Assembly (NCBI GenBank): GCA_015522395.1
Contig: WAMH01000001.1
Coordinates: 1-6,374 of the forward strand
Reading direction: 5' to 3'
Length of the DNA: 6,374 nucleotides
From: Thermococcus sp.
GTDB lineage: Archaea > Methanobacteriota_B > Thermococci > Thermococcales > Thermococcaceae
Part shown: one piece after another, positions 1 to 5,379 of the stretch
Position numbering within the stretch: the stretch's first letter is position 1
Layout: each line of letters begins with the position of its first letter
The notes under the pieces: generated by a model
Database searches by the model: none
The model's input: only the letters and a program-made list of their open reading frames with translations
What the model was told of the DNA's origin: nothing
Translations under genes and position numbers: made by a program

Positions 1-617
1 AGGTTGGGTTTTTGACTCTCGCCCGCAGGGGAGGTCGTTTCCGCAGGTGGGGAGGTTGATGAACTCGAGGTTGAAGTGTCCGTCGGTTTGCCGTTTGTCT
101 CGGTCTCCAGGGACTTCTCAACGAACAGCTTAAGCCCCTCGGGACTCAAAGCTCCAACGGCAACCCCCTTGAGGACCATGGTTCCGTTCTCGGCTTTGAA
201 AATCACCATCGTCGGCGTCCCTGGGACGCGTATGTTGATTTCCTCGCCGGGCTTCTTTGGGACGTAGTAGCCGGCGTTGTCGGGCTGGATGACGAGAACC
301 CGCCCATCAACCCAATAGCGGAGGTTCGTCAGTTCTCTTCCGCGGTGAACGTCCATCGAAACGCGGACGAAGCCCCTCAGAGTTTCTTCAGCCTCATGGG
401 TTGGAAAAACCTGCTCTTTCATGTACCTGCAGGCCGGACAGGTCTCAGACTGGTAGAAGAGGAAGAAGTACTCCCCGTTGTGTTCGGAGATGAGTCTGCT
501 AAGTTCATCCTGCGTCGAAACCGCGTGGAAATCCAGGTTGCCGTACGAGACCTTTGCCCCCGCAGCAAAACCCGCGAAAAGCACGAGAAGGAAAGCCATC
601 AGCAGAGCCTTTCTCAC
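1..617 (-). CDS. Exported thioredoxin-fold protein with CPAC motif (partial, C-terminus beyond left edge)
   Basis: The frame is open for 205 codons from a GTG at 617 to the window edge. Residues 1-21 form a signal peptide or membrane anchor (positive MRK, a hydrophobic stretch, then AAGA). A thioredoxin fold follows: FFLFYQSETCPACRYMK carries the redox pair C60/C63, and GTPTMVIF carries the expected cis-proline P135. The roughly 70 residues between them are longer than in plain thioredoxin. From about residue 171 the chain becomes a Thr/Ser/Pro-rich linker, as in Thermococcales surface proteins before a membrane segment. I infer thiol-disulfide exchange outside the membrane. A membrane domain such as CcdA/DsbD could follow, but it is not in the window. 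GTG 617 is preferred over the internal ATG at 599 because it completes the basic start of the signal sequence and has a GGGGTGGG ribosome-binding site at 621-628. The gene has its own promoter, separate from the oxidoreductase operon upstream. Confidence 0.8.
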   Translation of the reverse strand, partial: MRKALLMAFLLVLFAGFAAGAKVSYGNLDFHAVSTQDELSRLISEHNGEYFFLFYQSETCPACRYMKEQVFPTHEAEETLRGFVRVSMDVHRGRELTNLRYWVDGRVLVIQPDNAGYYVPKKPGEEINIRVPGTPTMVIFKAENGTMVLKGVAVGALSPEGLKLFVEKSLETETNGKPTDTSTSSSSTSPPAETTSPAGESQKPN

Positions 618-647
618 CGTCCCACCCCGAAAGAGTGCTTCCCCGAG

Positions 648-665
648 TTAAAAAGGATTTTTCTG
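648..665 (-). promoter_or_regulatory. Likely BRE/TATA promoter of the thioredoxin-fold gene
   Basis: Read on the minus strand, an A-rich BRE-like stretch (CAGAAAAAT) is followed by CCTTTTTAAC, a Thermococcus-type TATA element. A transcript starting about 25 bp downstream would begin only a few bases before the GGGGTGGG ribosome-binding site and the GTG at 617, giving the short leader common in this order. The call rests on spacing and composition alone. Confidence 0.5.
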
Positions 666-706
666 AAGGAGTTTTCATGAAACCCCTGGAACTACGGCCC
701 TTTGCT

Positions 707-732
707 GAAAATTTGGAAAGAGAAGAGGAAAT
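707..732 (-). terminator. Possible pyrimidine-rich terminator after the oxidoreductase operon
   Basis: Immediately after the beta-subunit stop codon the minus strand reads as a C/T-rich run ending in CCAAATTTT. Archaeal intrinsic termination uses T-rich tracts without an obligatory hairpin. This tract is interrupted by C residues, so it is only a moderate candidate. A new promoter about 50 bp further on supports a transcript boundary here. Confidence 0.35.
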
Positions 733-1613
733 CAGCTCTTGGTCTCAAAGAACCTTTCTACAAGGTTGAGCTTCGGCTCCCTCTGCCAGAGCGGGGTCTT
801 GTCCCACCTGTACGCGGGAACCTCCTCCTCGAAGGACGGCTTCTCATTGATGTAGAAGACACCCAGCGGAAGCGGGTCGCTCTCCAAGGCGCGCCTGAAA
901 GCGGCCTCCCTGTCGTGCGGGTCGTGGTCGTCCATCCAGTAGGTGTGCTCCCTATACCATGCGTAGGTGTTCACCTTGTTGAAGCTGACACAGGGGTGGA
1001 GTATATCCACTATCGCGAGGCCCCTATGCCGAATCGCCTGCTTTATTACCTCGACGCTCTCCTTGAAGTAGCCCATGAAGGTCCTCGCCACGAAGGAAGC
1101 GTCAAGCGCCACCGCGAGTGCAACCGGGTTGAAGGGTTCTTCGAACACACCCCACGGTTGAGTAGGTGTTTTCATGCCCTTCATCGTCGTTGGGGACGCC
1201 TGACCTTTGGTGAGGCCGTAGACCTGGTTGTCGTGGATGAGGACGGTTATGTCCGGGTTCCTCCTTATGGCGTGGAGGAGGTGGTTTCCCCCTTCAGCGT
1301 ACATGTCGCCGTCTCCACCTTCCGCTATTACCGTCAGTTCTGGATTAGAAGCCTTAACGCCCGTCGCTATCGGTATCGCCCTTCCGTGGAGCGTGTGATA
1401 GCCGTTGGCGTTGATGTAGTGGGGCATCTTCGCGGCCTGCCCAATTCCGCTGATTATCGCGACTTCGCTGGGCTTCAGTCCGAGTTCAGCCAAGGCGGAG
1501 ATGAGTATGTTCCTTATGCCGAAGTTTCCACATCCGGGGCACCAGGCGATGTCCTTACTACCGGGCCTCCTCGGCTCAAAAAGCTCCCCTCCCGTGGAAA
1601 GCTGGACGTTCAT
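732..1613 (-). CDS. 2-oxoacid:ferredoxin oxidoreductase, beta subunit (two-subunit KorB type)
   Basis: This 293-residue subunit binds thiamine diphosphate (TPP) and the proximal iron-sulfur cluster of an enzyme that oxidatively decarboxylates 2-oxoacids to acyl-CoA and reduces ferredoxin. Visible signs are WCPGCG (C25, C28), the TPP motif GDGD (100-103) with DN at 128-129, the loop YGLTKGQASPT (132-142) and HPCVSFN with C208. GIGQAAKMPHY (56-66) holds K62, which appears to match a substrate-recognition lysine described in the Sulfolobus enzyme (K49 there). In the family members I recall, GIG is followed by the third cluster cysteine; here it is Gln59, and only three cysteines exist in the whole chain. 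The ATG overlaps the alpha stop as ATGA, and a GGGGGTGGT ribosome-binding site lies inside the end of alpha, so translation is probably coupled. The substrate (pyruvate, 2-oxoglutarate, branched-chain or other) cannot be read from the sequence. Confidence 0.93.
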   Translation of the reverse strand: MNVQLSTGGELFEPRRPGSKDIAWCPGCGNFGIRNILISALAELGLKPSEVAIISGIGQAAKMPHYINANGYHTLHGRAIPIATGVKASNPELTVIAEGGDGDMYAEGGNHLLHAIRRNPDITVLIHDNQVYGLTKGQASPTTMKGMKTPTQPWGVFEEPFNPVALAVALDASFVARTFMGYFKESVEVIKQAIRHRGLAIVDILHPCVSFNKVNTYAWYREHTYWMDDHDPHDREAAFRRALESDPLPLGVFYINEKPSFEEEVPAYRWDKTPLWQREPKLNLVERFFETKS

Positions 1614-3322
1614 TCTACCACCCCCTTGAGGGCATCCAAAACCTCTTCGACCGAGAAAGGCCTCCCATCGTACTTGAGAACCCTATGGTCTGCCTTAACT
1701 CCGAGTTCCTTCCAGAGCAAATCAGCGAACTGGCCGGTTACGTTGTTCTCCACGACTATCACCTTTCTGCCCTCGAAGAACTTCTTAGTTTCGGGGTTGA
1801 GCGGGTAGACCCAGCTGAAGTGCAGGTGAGCAACCTTTTCACTTCCAAGCTTTTCAAGTGCCTCCTCGACGACGTGGAAGGTAGAACCCCAGCTCACCAC
1901 GAGGTATTCGGCGTTTTCTTTTCCAATCAGCTTCGGCAGAGGGGCGTTTCTCTTTATGGTCTCGAGCTTTTTGACTGCCCTCTTTTCCTGCATCTTTATT
2001 GTCAGCTCGGCATCCTCGGTTATGTCGCCCCACTCGTCGTGCTCGTTTCCGTTGGCTATCACGACCTCCTCGCCGTAGCCTGGAATAGCTCTCGGCGAGA
2101 TTCCGTCCTCGGTCAGCTCGTACCTCCTGTAACCGGGCTTGGCCTCGACTATGTGGCGCTCGAACATTACCTTGCTCACATCGGGCGCGGGAAGGTTGTA
2201 GTAGGTGTCCACAAAGTACTGGTCGGTGAGGATTATCACGGGCACCTGGTATCTGTCCGCCAAGTTAAAGGCCTCCGCAGTGAGGTAGAAGGCCTCCTCA
2301 AGGCTTCCTGGGGTGAGAATTATCCTCGGGAAGTCGCCGTGGCCCGCGTAGAGGACAAGGTTTAAATCACCCTGCATAGTCCTCGTTGGTAGTCCAGTTG
2401 CAGGCCCCGGCCTCTGGGCGAGGTGGATTACCACAGGGTTCTCGGCCATTCCGGCTAAGCTGAGCGCCTCGCTCATGAGCGCGAAGCCACCGCCGGAAGT
2501 GCTCACCATCGCCCTCGCCCCAGCGTACCAGGCCCCTAAGGCCATGTTTATGGCGGAAATCTCGTCCTCGACCTGCTCGACCACTATCTCGAACTCCTCC
2601 GCTTTCTGAGCCGCGAATGTGGAAACACCTGTTGACGGACTCATCGGGTAGAAGCTGAGGAAGTTCATTCCGCCGGCGAGGGCGCCTATTCCTACCGCCT
2701 CCGTTCCGGTGAGGAGAACGTCTCCGGCGGCTTTTTCATCCCTCTGAACATCAACCGCTATGGTTCCCTCCTCGCAGAGCTTAACGCCGAGGTCATAGCC
2801 CTTCTTTGCGGCTTCGATGTTCTTCTTCACGACGTTCTCGCCCTTGCTCTCAAAGCGCTTCCTTATGTGCTCCTCAACTGCCTCAAAGTCGCCGTGGAAG
2901 AGGCCGACTATAAGGCCAGCGGCAGTTGTGTTGAGGTAGAGCTGGCTCCCGGTTTCAAGGGCCATCTTCGTGAGCGGAACCTCAACGAGGTTGACTTTGT
3001 CCAAGAATGTCTCTTCGACGTTCTCCCTCTCGCCAAGAACTACGGTGGTCTCGCTCAGTCTGTTCTCCACCCAGCTCAGGACGCCCTGCTTGAAGGGCAC
3101 GAGGATGTCTATCCTCTTCACGAAGGCCCTTACAGGCTTCGATGAGACCCTGATCTCGGTGGTGTTTATCCCGCCCCTGACGCGGGACATGTACCCCTTG
3201 TTTGCATAGACGTGATAGCCCGACCTTTTGAGGGCGTGGGTCAGTATCTCCTCAACCGTCTGGATGCCCTGACCGGCCGCTCCGCCCAGAACTATGGAGA
3301 CATCACCCCTAAACTCAGCCAT
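1610..3322 (-). CDS. 2-oxoacid:ferredoxin oxidoreductase, alpha subunit (fused gamma-alpha, KorA type)
   Basis: This 570-residue catalytic partner of the beta subunit is a fusion. Residues 1 to about 185 are a gamma domain with GGAAGQGIQT (13-22) and MSRVRGG (45-51), near the CoA site in related enzymes. Residues from about 205 to 570 are the alpha (pyrimidine-binding) domain. It carries YPMSPST (225-231), a variant of the family YPITPST motif, then TSGGGFALMSEA (275-286), QRPGPATGLPT (303-313, with R304 and T313 at positions tied to substrate recognition in Sulfolobus), and NEHDEWGDITED (426-437). The length and domain order match the two-subunit OFORs of Sulfolobus, not the four-subunit POR/VOR/KGOR complexes typical of Thermococcales. 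No separate 2x[4Fe-4S] delta subunit is in the window, and the chain has a single cysteine (C183), so any cluster must sit in beta. The ATG at 3322 is preceded by GGGAGCTGAT, a near-consensus ribosome-binding site. Confidence 0.93.
   Translation of the reverse strand: MAEFRGDVSIVLGGAAGQGIQTVEEILTHALKRSGYHVYANKGYMSRVRGGINTTEIRVSSKPVRAFVKRIDILVPFKQGVLSWVENRLSETTVVLGERENVEETFLDKVNLVEVPLTKMALETGSQLYLNTTAAGLIVGLFHGDFEAVEEHIRKRFESKGENVVKKNIEAAKKGYDLGVKLCEEGTIAVDVQRDEKAAGDVLLTGTEAVGIGALAGGMNFLSFYPMSPSTGVSTFAAQKAEEFEIVVEQVEDEISAINMALGAWYAGARAMVSTSGGGFALMSEALSLAGMAENPVVIHLAQRPGPATGLPTRTMQGDLNLVLYAGHGDFPRIILTPGSLEEAFYLTAEAFNLADRYQVPVIILTDQYFVDTYYNLPAPDVSKVMFERHIVEAKPGYRRYELTEDGISPRAIPGYGEEVVIANGNEHDEWGDITEDAELTIKMQEKRAVKKLETIKRNAPLPKLIGKENAEYLVVSWGSTFHVVEEALEKLGSEKVAHLHFSWVYPLNPETKKFFEGRKVIVVENNVTGQFADLLWKELGVKADHRVLKYDGRPFSVEEVLDALKGVVE
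1618..1626 (-). promoter_or_regulatory. Ribosome-binding site of the beta subunit, inside the alpha gene
   Basis: The minus strand reads GGGGGTGGT a few bases before the ATG at 1613, within the last codons of alpha. Together with the 4-nt ATGA overlap, it fixes the beta start and suggests coupled translation in equal amounts. Confidence 0.6.
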
Positions 3323-3351
3323 CCTATCAGCTCCCGTAAGTTTTGATGTTT

Positions 3352-3364
3352 ACCAAGTGTTGGT
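3352..3364. repeat. 13-bp inverted repeat at the oxidoreductase transcription start (operator candidate)
   Basis: ACCAA-GTG-TTGGT has perfect 5-bp arms around a 3-bp centre. It lies between the TATA box and the alpha start codon, where a bound repressor would block RNA polymerase. A palindrome this short can occur by chance, so the operator role is inference. Confidence 0.35.
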
Positions 3365-3376
3365 TCGTTAAGCGAC

Positions 3377-3391
3377 CTTATATAATTTTCC
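3377..3391 (-). promoter_or_regulatory. BRE/TATA promoter of the oxidoreductase operon
   Basis: On the minus strand GGAAAA (BRE-like) is followed directly by TTATATAAG, a near-ideal archaeal TATA box. The predicted transcript start is around 3350-3357, leaving a leader of about 30 nt before the alpha ATG. A 13-bp inverted repeat (3352-3364) covers the predicted start. Confidence 0.75.
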
Positions 3392-3417
3392 ATCTGTGTT
3401 CACCGTTATACAGTTCC

Positions 3418-3430
3418 AACCCAAAAGGTT
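3418..3430. repeat. AACC-N5-GGTT inverted repeat over the ferritin-like gene's BRE
   Basis: AACC-CAAAA-GGTT has 4-bp arms and 13 bp in all. It overlaps the BRE and the left edge of the TATA element. The peroxiredoxin promoter carries the same AACC-N5-GGTT pattern at 5330-5342. The arms are short, so confidence is low. Confidence 0.3.
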
Positions 3431-3438
3431 AATATGTG
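3421..3438 (+). promoter_or_regulatory. BRE/TATA promoter of the ferritin-like gene
   Basis: CCAAAAGG (BRE-like) followed by TTAATATG forms a plausible TATA element about 25 bp before the predicted start near 3458. This gives a leader of about 10 nt ahead of the GTG at 3470. It lies roughly 50 bp from the divergent TATA box of the oxidoreductase operon, so the two promoters share one short control region. Confidence 0.6.
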
Positions 3439-3457
3439 GGAACAGCGAACTTAGTGT

Positions 3458-3465
3458 GAGGTGAT
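3458..3465 (+). promoter_or_regulatory. Ribosome-binding site deciding the ferritin-like gene start
   Basis: GAGGTGAT is a near-perfect archaeal Shine-Dalgarno sequence. It contains the in-frame GTG at 3461 and sits 4 nt before the GTG at 3470. The start is therefore 3470, and GTG 3461 belongs to the ribosome-binding site. Confidence 0.75.
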
Positions 3466-3469
3466 TGCT

Positions 3470-3994
3470 GTGGAAGTAACCGACAGAGAGGTTTTTGAGA
3501 TAGCGGTGAACGCGGAGATAAAGGCCAAAGAGGCCTACGAAAAGCTCGCATCACTCACGAAGAGCGACATCATAAGGGACGAACTGCTCTTTCTTGCGAA
3601 AGAGGAGGACAAGCACCGCGAGGTAATCGAGAAGATGGCGGAGAGGTTCCAGAGTGAGGAAGGCACACCGCGGAAGATCAATGTAAATACTATGGGCGAG
3701 TTCAAGGTCATAGCGGAGAAGATGGCTGAAGTGATAAAGAAGCCCGACGTGAACCTTGACGAGATATACGAGATAGCCATGGAGGCCGAGAAGGTCAGTG
3801 AAAAGCTCTACAGGGAGCTGGCTTCCTACGCGGCAAACGAGAAGACGAGGACGATCCTCGAGATGCTGGCGGATATGGAGGCCAACCACTACACCATCCT
3901 CAGAAAGCAGTACGACTACATCATGCGCTACCCCGAGCTTTACAAGGAGGAGTTCTACGACCAGCTGATAAAGGACATAAACTTCAACTTCTGA
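3470..3994 (+). CDS. Rubrerythrin-like (ferritin-like) diiron protein lacking a rubredoxin domain
   Basis: This cytoplasmic protein of 174 residues (no signal or membrane segment) is predicted to be a four-helix bundle with a diiron centre. The two half-repeats are clear: helix A NAEIKAKEAYEKLA (14-27) with E16, helix B KEEDKHREV with ExxH at E46/H49, helix C MEAEKVSEKLYRELA (104-118) with E107, and helix D ADMEANHYTIL with ExxH at E137/H140. These four positions are the ligand pattern of rubrerythrin-type ferritin-like proteins. There is no cysteine at all, so the C-terminal rubredoxin domain of classical rubrerythrin is absent and any electron supply must come from a separate protein. Peroxide reduction or iron handling is inferred from the family and from the peroxiredoxin nearby. 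The DUF998 membrane gene follows after 24 nt, probably on the same transcript. The start was chosen from the GAGGTGAT ribosome-binding site. Confidence 0.88.
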   Translation: MEVTDREVFEIAVNAEIKAKEAYEKLASLTKSDIIRDELLFLAKEEDKHREVIEKMAERFQSEEGTPRKINVNTMGEFKVIAEKMAEVIKKPDVNLDEIYEIAMEAEKVSEKLYRELASYAANEKTRTILEMLADMEANHYTILRKQYDYIMRYPELYKEEFYDQLIKDINFNF

Positions 3995-4018
3995 AGGTTT
4001 ACTTTCCCGGGGGGGACG

Positions 4019-4558
4019 ATGAGGGCGCTCGGCAAACTGAAGTACTCGGGAATCCTCGCCGGCTTAGTCTACTGGCTCTTCGTCGCGTGGAGCATAAGCC
4101 GAAACCATTGGTTCTCCTTCTTTCACAACGCCCTGAGCGACCTCGGCGACCCTGCTAAGGCCACTTCGCCGTGGATATACAACTACGGCCTCATGGTCTC
4201 GGGCTTGCTCGTCTTCCTCTTTTCCATCTACCTTATAGCCGCATCCGAGAACAAGCTCCAGACGGTAGGGGGTGCCTACATCAGCATTTCAGCCCTCTTC
4301 TTAGCGCTCATTGGCGTCTTCCACGGCGGAACGAGGCCCCACGTCTTTGTCTCCACTTACTTCTTCATCCAGTTCTTCCTCGGGGCAATCCTCTACGGCC
4401 TGGGGAGCGGGAGAAAGGCCCTGAGGTACGGCTCCGTCTTGATCTTCCTCCTGGCCCTCATTGGAGATTTCCTCCAATGGCCCTCCATAGCTCTGCTGGA
4501 GACCTACGAGATAGTGCTCGTGATGGCGTTTACCCTGCTGGTTGTTCCCGAAAAGTGA
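4019..4558 (+). CDS. DUF998-type integral membrane protein, six predicted helices
   Basis: This 179-residue protein is strongly hydrophobic, with about six membrane segments near 9-26, 54-74, 82-101, 108-127, 135-151 and 156-176. Its motifs NALSDLG (37-43), ATSPWIYNYGL (48-58) and GVFHGGTRPHVFVS (99-112) fit the DUF998 family (COG3371), whose function is unknown as far as I can recall. The polar NxxSDLG and GxxRPH segments, on loops or helix ends, look like the functional core. The ATG at 4019 follows a run of seven G residues that can serve as a ribosome-binding site. The gene starts 24 nt after the ferritin-like gene with no clear promoter of its own, so the two are probably cotranscribed. 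I do not infer a transport or enzyme activity. Confidence 0.82.
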   Translation: MRALGKLKYSGILAGLVYWLFVAWSISRNHWFSFFHNALSDLGDPAKATSPWIYNYGLMVSGLLVFLFSIYLIAASENKLQTVGGAYISISALFLALIGVFHGGTRPHVFVSTYFFIQFFLGAILYGLGSGRKALRYGSVLIFLLALIGDFLQWPSIALLETYEIVLVMAFTLLVVPEK

Positions 4559-4585
4559 AGGGGATTCCGCTCTGAGAATGAGTGA

Positions 4586-4612
4586 TTCGTTTTTATTTTT
4601 CGTTTTCATTTC
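4586..4612 (+). terminator. T-rich terminator of the ferritin-like/DUF998 transcript
   Basis: About 30 nt after the DUF998 stop, the plus strand holds several T runs broken by single bases (CGTTTTTATTTTTCGTTTTC). This is the usual form of an archaeal intrinsic terminator. It lies between two convergent genes. Confidence 0.65.
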
Positions 4613-4614
4613 TG

Positions 4615-4637
4615 CAAGAGACAGAAAAGGAAGAGAA
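4615..4637 (-). terminator. Possible pyrimidine-rich terminator of the peroxiredoxin gene
   Basis: The minus strand just beyond the peroxiredoxin stop reads as a C/T-rich tract (CTTCTCTTCCTTTTCTGTC). The minus-strand transcript then has no strong T run before the converging genes. It is weaker than the plus-strand terminator beside it. Confidence 0.35.
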
Positions 4638-4639
4638 GC

Positions 4640-5290
4640 TCACTCGAGCTTCTTGTAGCAGAACCACCAGTCGTAGCACTCTATCTCGCCCTTGGCCTTA
4701 GCTTCCTCGCGCTCCTTAATCTGCTCGACGGTTCCAGCCGGCGGGACGATGGCCCTGTCGCCGATAAGCTCGTTGTTGGGCCACTTGTGCGGGAGTGCAA
4801 CGCCCTTCTCGTCGCTGGTCTTGAGGGCCTTGACAAGCCTTATAACCTCGTCCCAGTCCCTGCCAACTTCGGCCGGGTAGTAGACTATCGCGCGAATAAC
4901 GCCCTTGTCGTCAACGACGAAGACGGCCCTCGCGGTCTGTGTTGAACCGCTCGGTATCATGCCAAGGGCTTCAGCGAGGTCTCCGCGGTCGTCCGCAATT
5001 ATCGGGAAGGTTATCTCCTCCCCAAGGTTCTCCTTTATCCACTCAGCCCACTTGAGGTGGCTGAACACCTGGTCAACGCTCAGTCCGATCGGCTCGACGC
5101 CGAGCTTCCTGAACTCCTCGGCGCGCTTCTGCATGGCGTAGAACTCGGTCGTACAGACCGGGGTGAAGTCAGCAGGGTGGCTGAAGAGCACGAACCACTT
5201 GCCCTCTTTGGCGAAGTGCTCCGGCAGCTTTATCCTTCCAAAGGTCGTGTTGACCTCAACTTCCGGGAACTTTTCTCCTATGACGACCAT
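4640..5290 (-). CDS. 2-Cys peroxiredoxin (thiol peroxidase, archaeal Prx6-like type)
   Basis: This cytoplasmic 216-residue peroxidase reduces hydrogen peroxide and organic hydroperoxides with thiol electrons. The active-site segment SHPADFTPVCTTEF (37-50) holds the peroxidatic C46 with T43 and P44, and TARAVF holds the catalytic arginine R121. The C-terminal ECYDWWFCYKKLE gives C205 and C211, the resolving-cysteine pair of archaeal enzymes of this type, for example Pyrococcus horikoshii PH1217, which it strongly resembles from memory and which also has 216 residues. Family members form ring-shaped decamers. The complete set of residues predicts an active enzyme. The ATG at 5290 follows the strong ribosome-binding site GAGAGGTGATG (5295-5305). 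The gene stands alone between the convergent DUF998 gene and the molybdopterin gene, with a strong promoter and candidate operators. In hyperthermophiles the electron donor is likely a thioredoxin or glutaredoxin-like system; none is certain in this window. Confidence 0.95.
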   Translation of the reverse strand: MVVIGEKFPEVEVNTTFGRIKLPEHFAKEGKWFVLFSHPADFTPVCTTEFYAMQKRAEEFRKLGVEPIGLSVDQVFSHLKWAEWIKENLGEEITFPIIADDRGDLAEALGMIPSGSTQTARAVFVVDDKGVIRAIVYYPAEVGRDWDEVIRLVKALKTSDEKGVALPHKWPNNELIGDRAIVPPAGTVEQIKEREEAKAKGEIECYDWWFCYKKLE

Positions 5291-5329
5291 TTTTCATCAC
5301 CTCTCTTTTTCTGTGTCGTCTTCACTATA

Positions 5330-5342
5330 AACCATGCTGGTT
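5330..5342. repeat. 13-bp inverted repeat between TATA box and start of the peroxiredoxin promoter (operator candidate)
   Basis: AACCA-TGC-TGGTT has perfect 5-bp arms and lies just downstream of the TATA box, a classic repressor position in archaea. It shares the AACC-N5-GGTT pattern with the repeat at 3418-3430. Function is inferred from position and symmetry only. Confidence 0.4.
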
Positions 5343-5366
5343 CGAATATATAAATCTTTCGGTTCG
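5339..5366 (+). repeat. GGTTCG direct repeat flanking the peroxiredoxin TATA/BRE
   Basis: GGTTCG occurs at 5339-5344 and again at 5361-5366. The copies are 22 bp apart, about two helical turns, and bracket the TATA/BRE exactly. TGGTTCG also occurs at 3361-3367 beside the oxidoreductase promoter. The motif is short and could be coincidental. Confidence 0.3.
5345..5360 (-). promoter_or_regulatory. Strong BRE/TATA promoter of the peroxiredoxin gene
   Basis: The minus strand reads GAAAGATTTATATATT: a BRE-like GAAAGA followed by an excellent TATA box. Transcription should begin near 5322-5326, giving a leader of about 35 nt that contains the GAGAGGTGATG ribosome-binding site. Inverted and direct repeats crowd this site, which suggests regulation. 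Confidence 0.8.
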
Positions 5367-5379
5367 TTTTCTGGAGAAA

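Noticed and set aside
673..682. TTTCATGAAA perfect 10-bp palindrome upstream of the thioredoxin-fold gene
   Set aside because: It is AT-rich, short and without a second copy in the window. It sits above the TATA element but matches no operator I know, so I do not list it as a site.
702..1808. Long plus-strand open frame (368 codons)
   Set aside because: It lies antisense to the beta subunit and the end of alpha, begins at a TTG without a good ribosome-binding site and shows no family motif. GC-rich codon use on the real strand keeps this frame open.
1685..2365. Plus-strand open frame of 226 codons
   Set aside because: It is antisense to the well-supported alpha subunit, with no promoter, ribosome-binding site or recognisable domain.
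2978..2992. AACCTC-AAC-GAGGTT inverted repeat
   Set aside because: It is internal to the alpha gene and produced by codons for a Val-Glu-Val-type stretch. No regulatory context.
3461..3469. GTG at 3461 as the start of the ferritin-like gene
   Set aside because: This GTG is part of the GAGGTGAT ribosome-binding site for the in-frame GTG at 3470, so it cannot be the start.
4103..4113. AACCATTGGTT palindrome resembling the promoter repeats
   Set aside because: It lies within the DUF998 coding sequence, far from any promoter, and is best explained by codon content. It is a useful reminder of the background rate of such palindromes.
4171..4575. Plus-strand frame of 134 codons overlapping the DUF998 gene
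   Set aside because: The composition is rich in Arg, Pro and Leu with no hydrophobic pattern of its own. It is an out-of-frame shadow of the membrane protein gene.
5294..5302. GTGATGA on the minus strand as a C-box of a C/D guide RNA
   Set aside because: It is the peroxiredoxin ribosome-binding site, and no paired D, C' and D' boxes lie at suitable distances.
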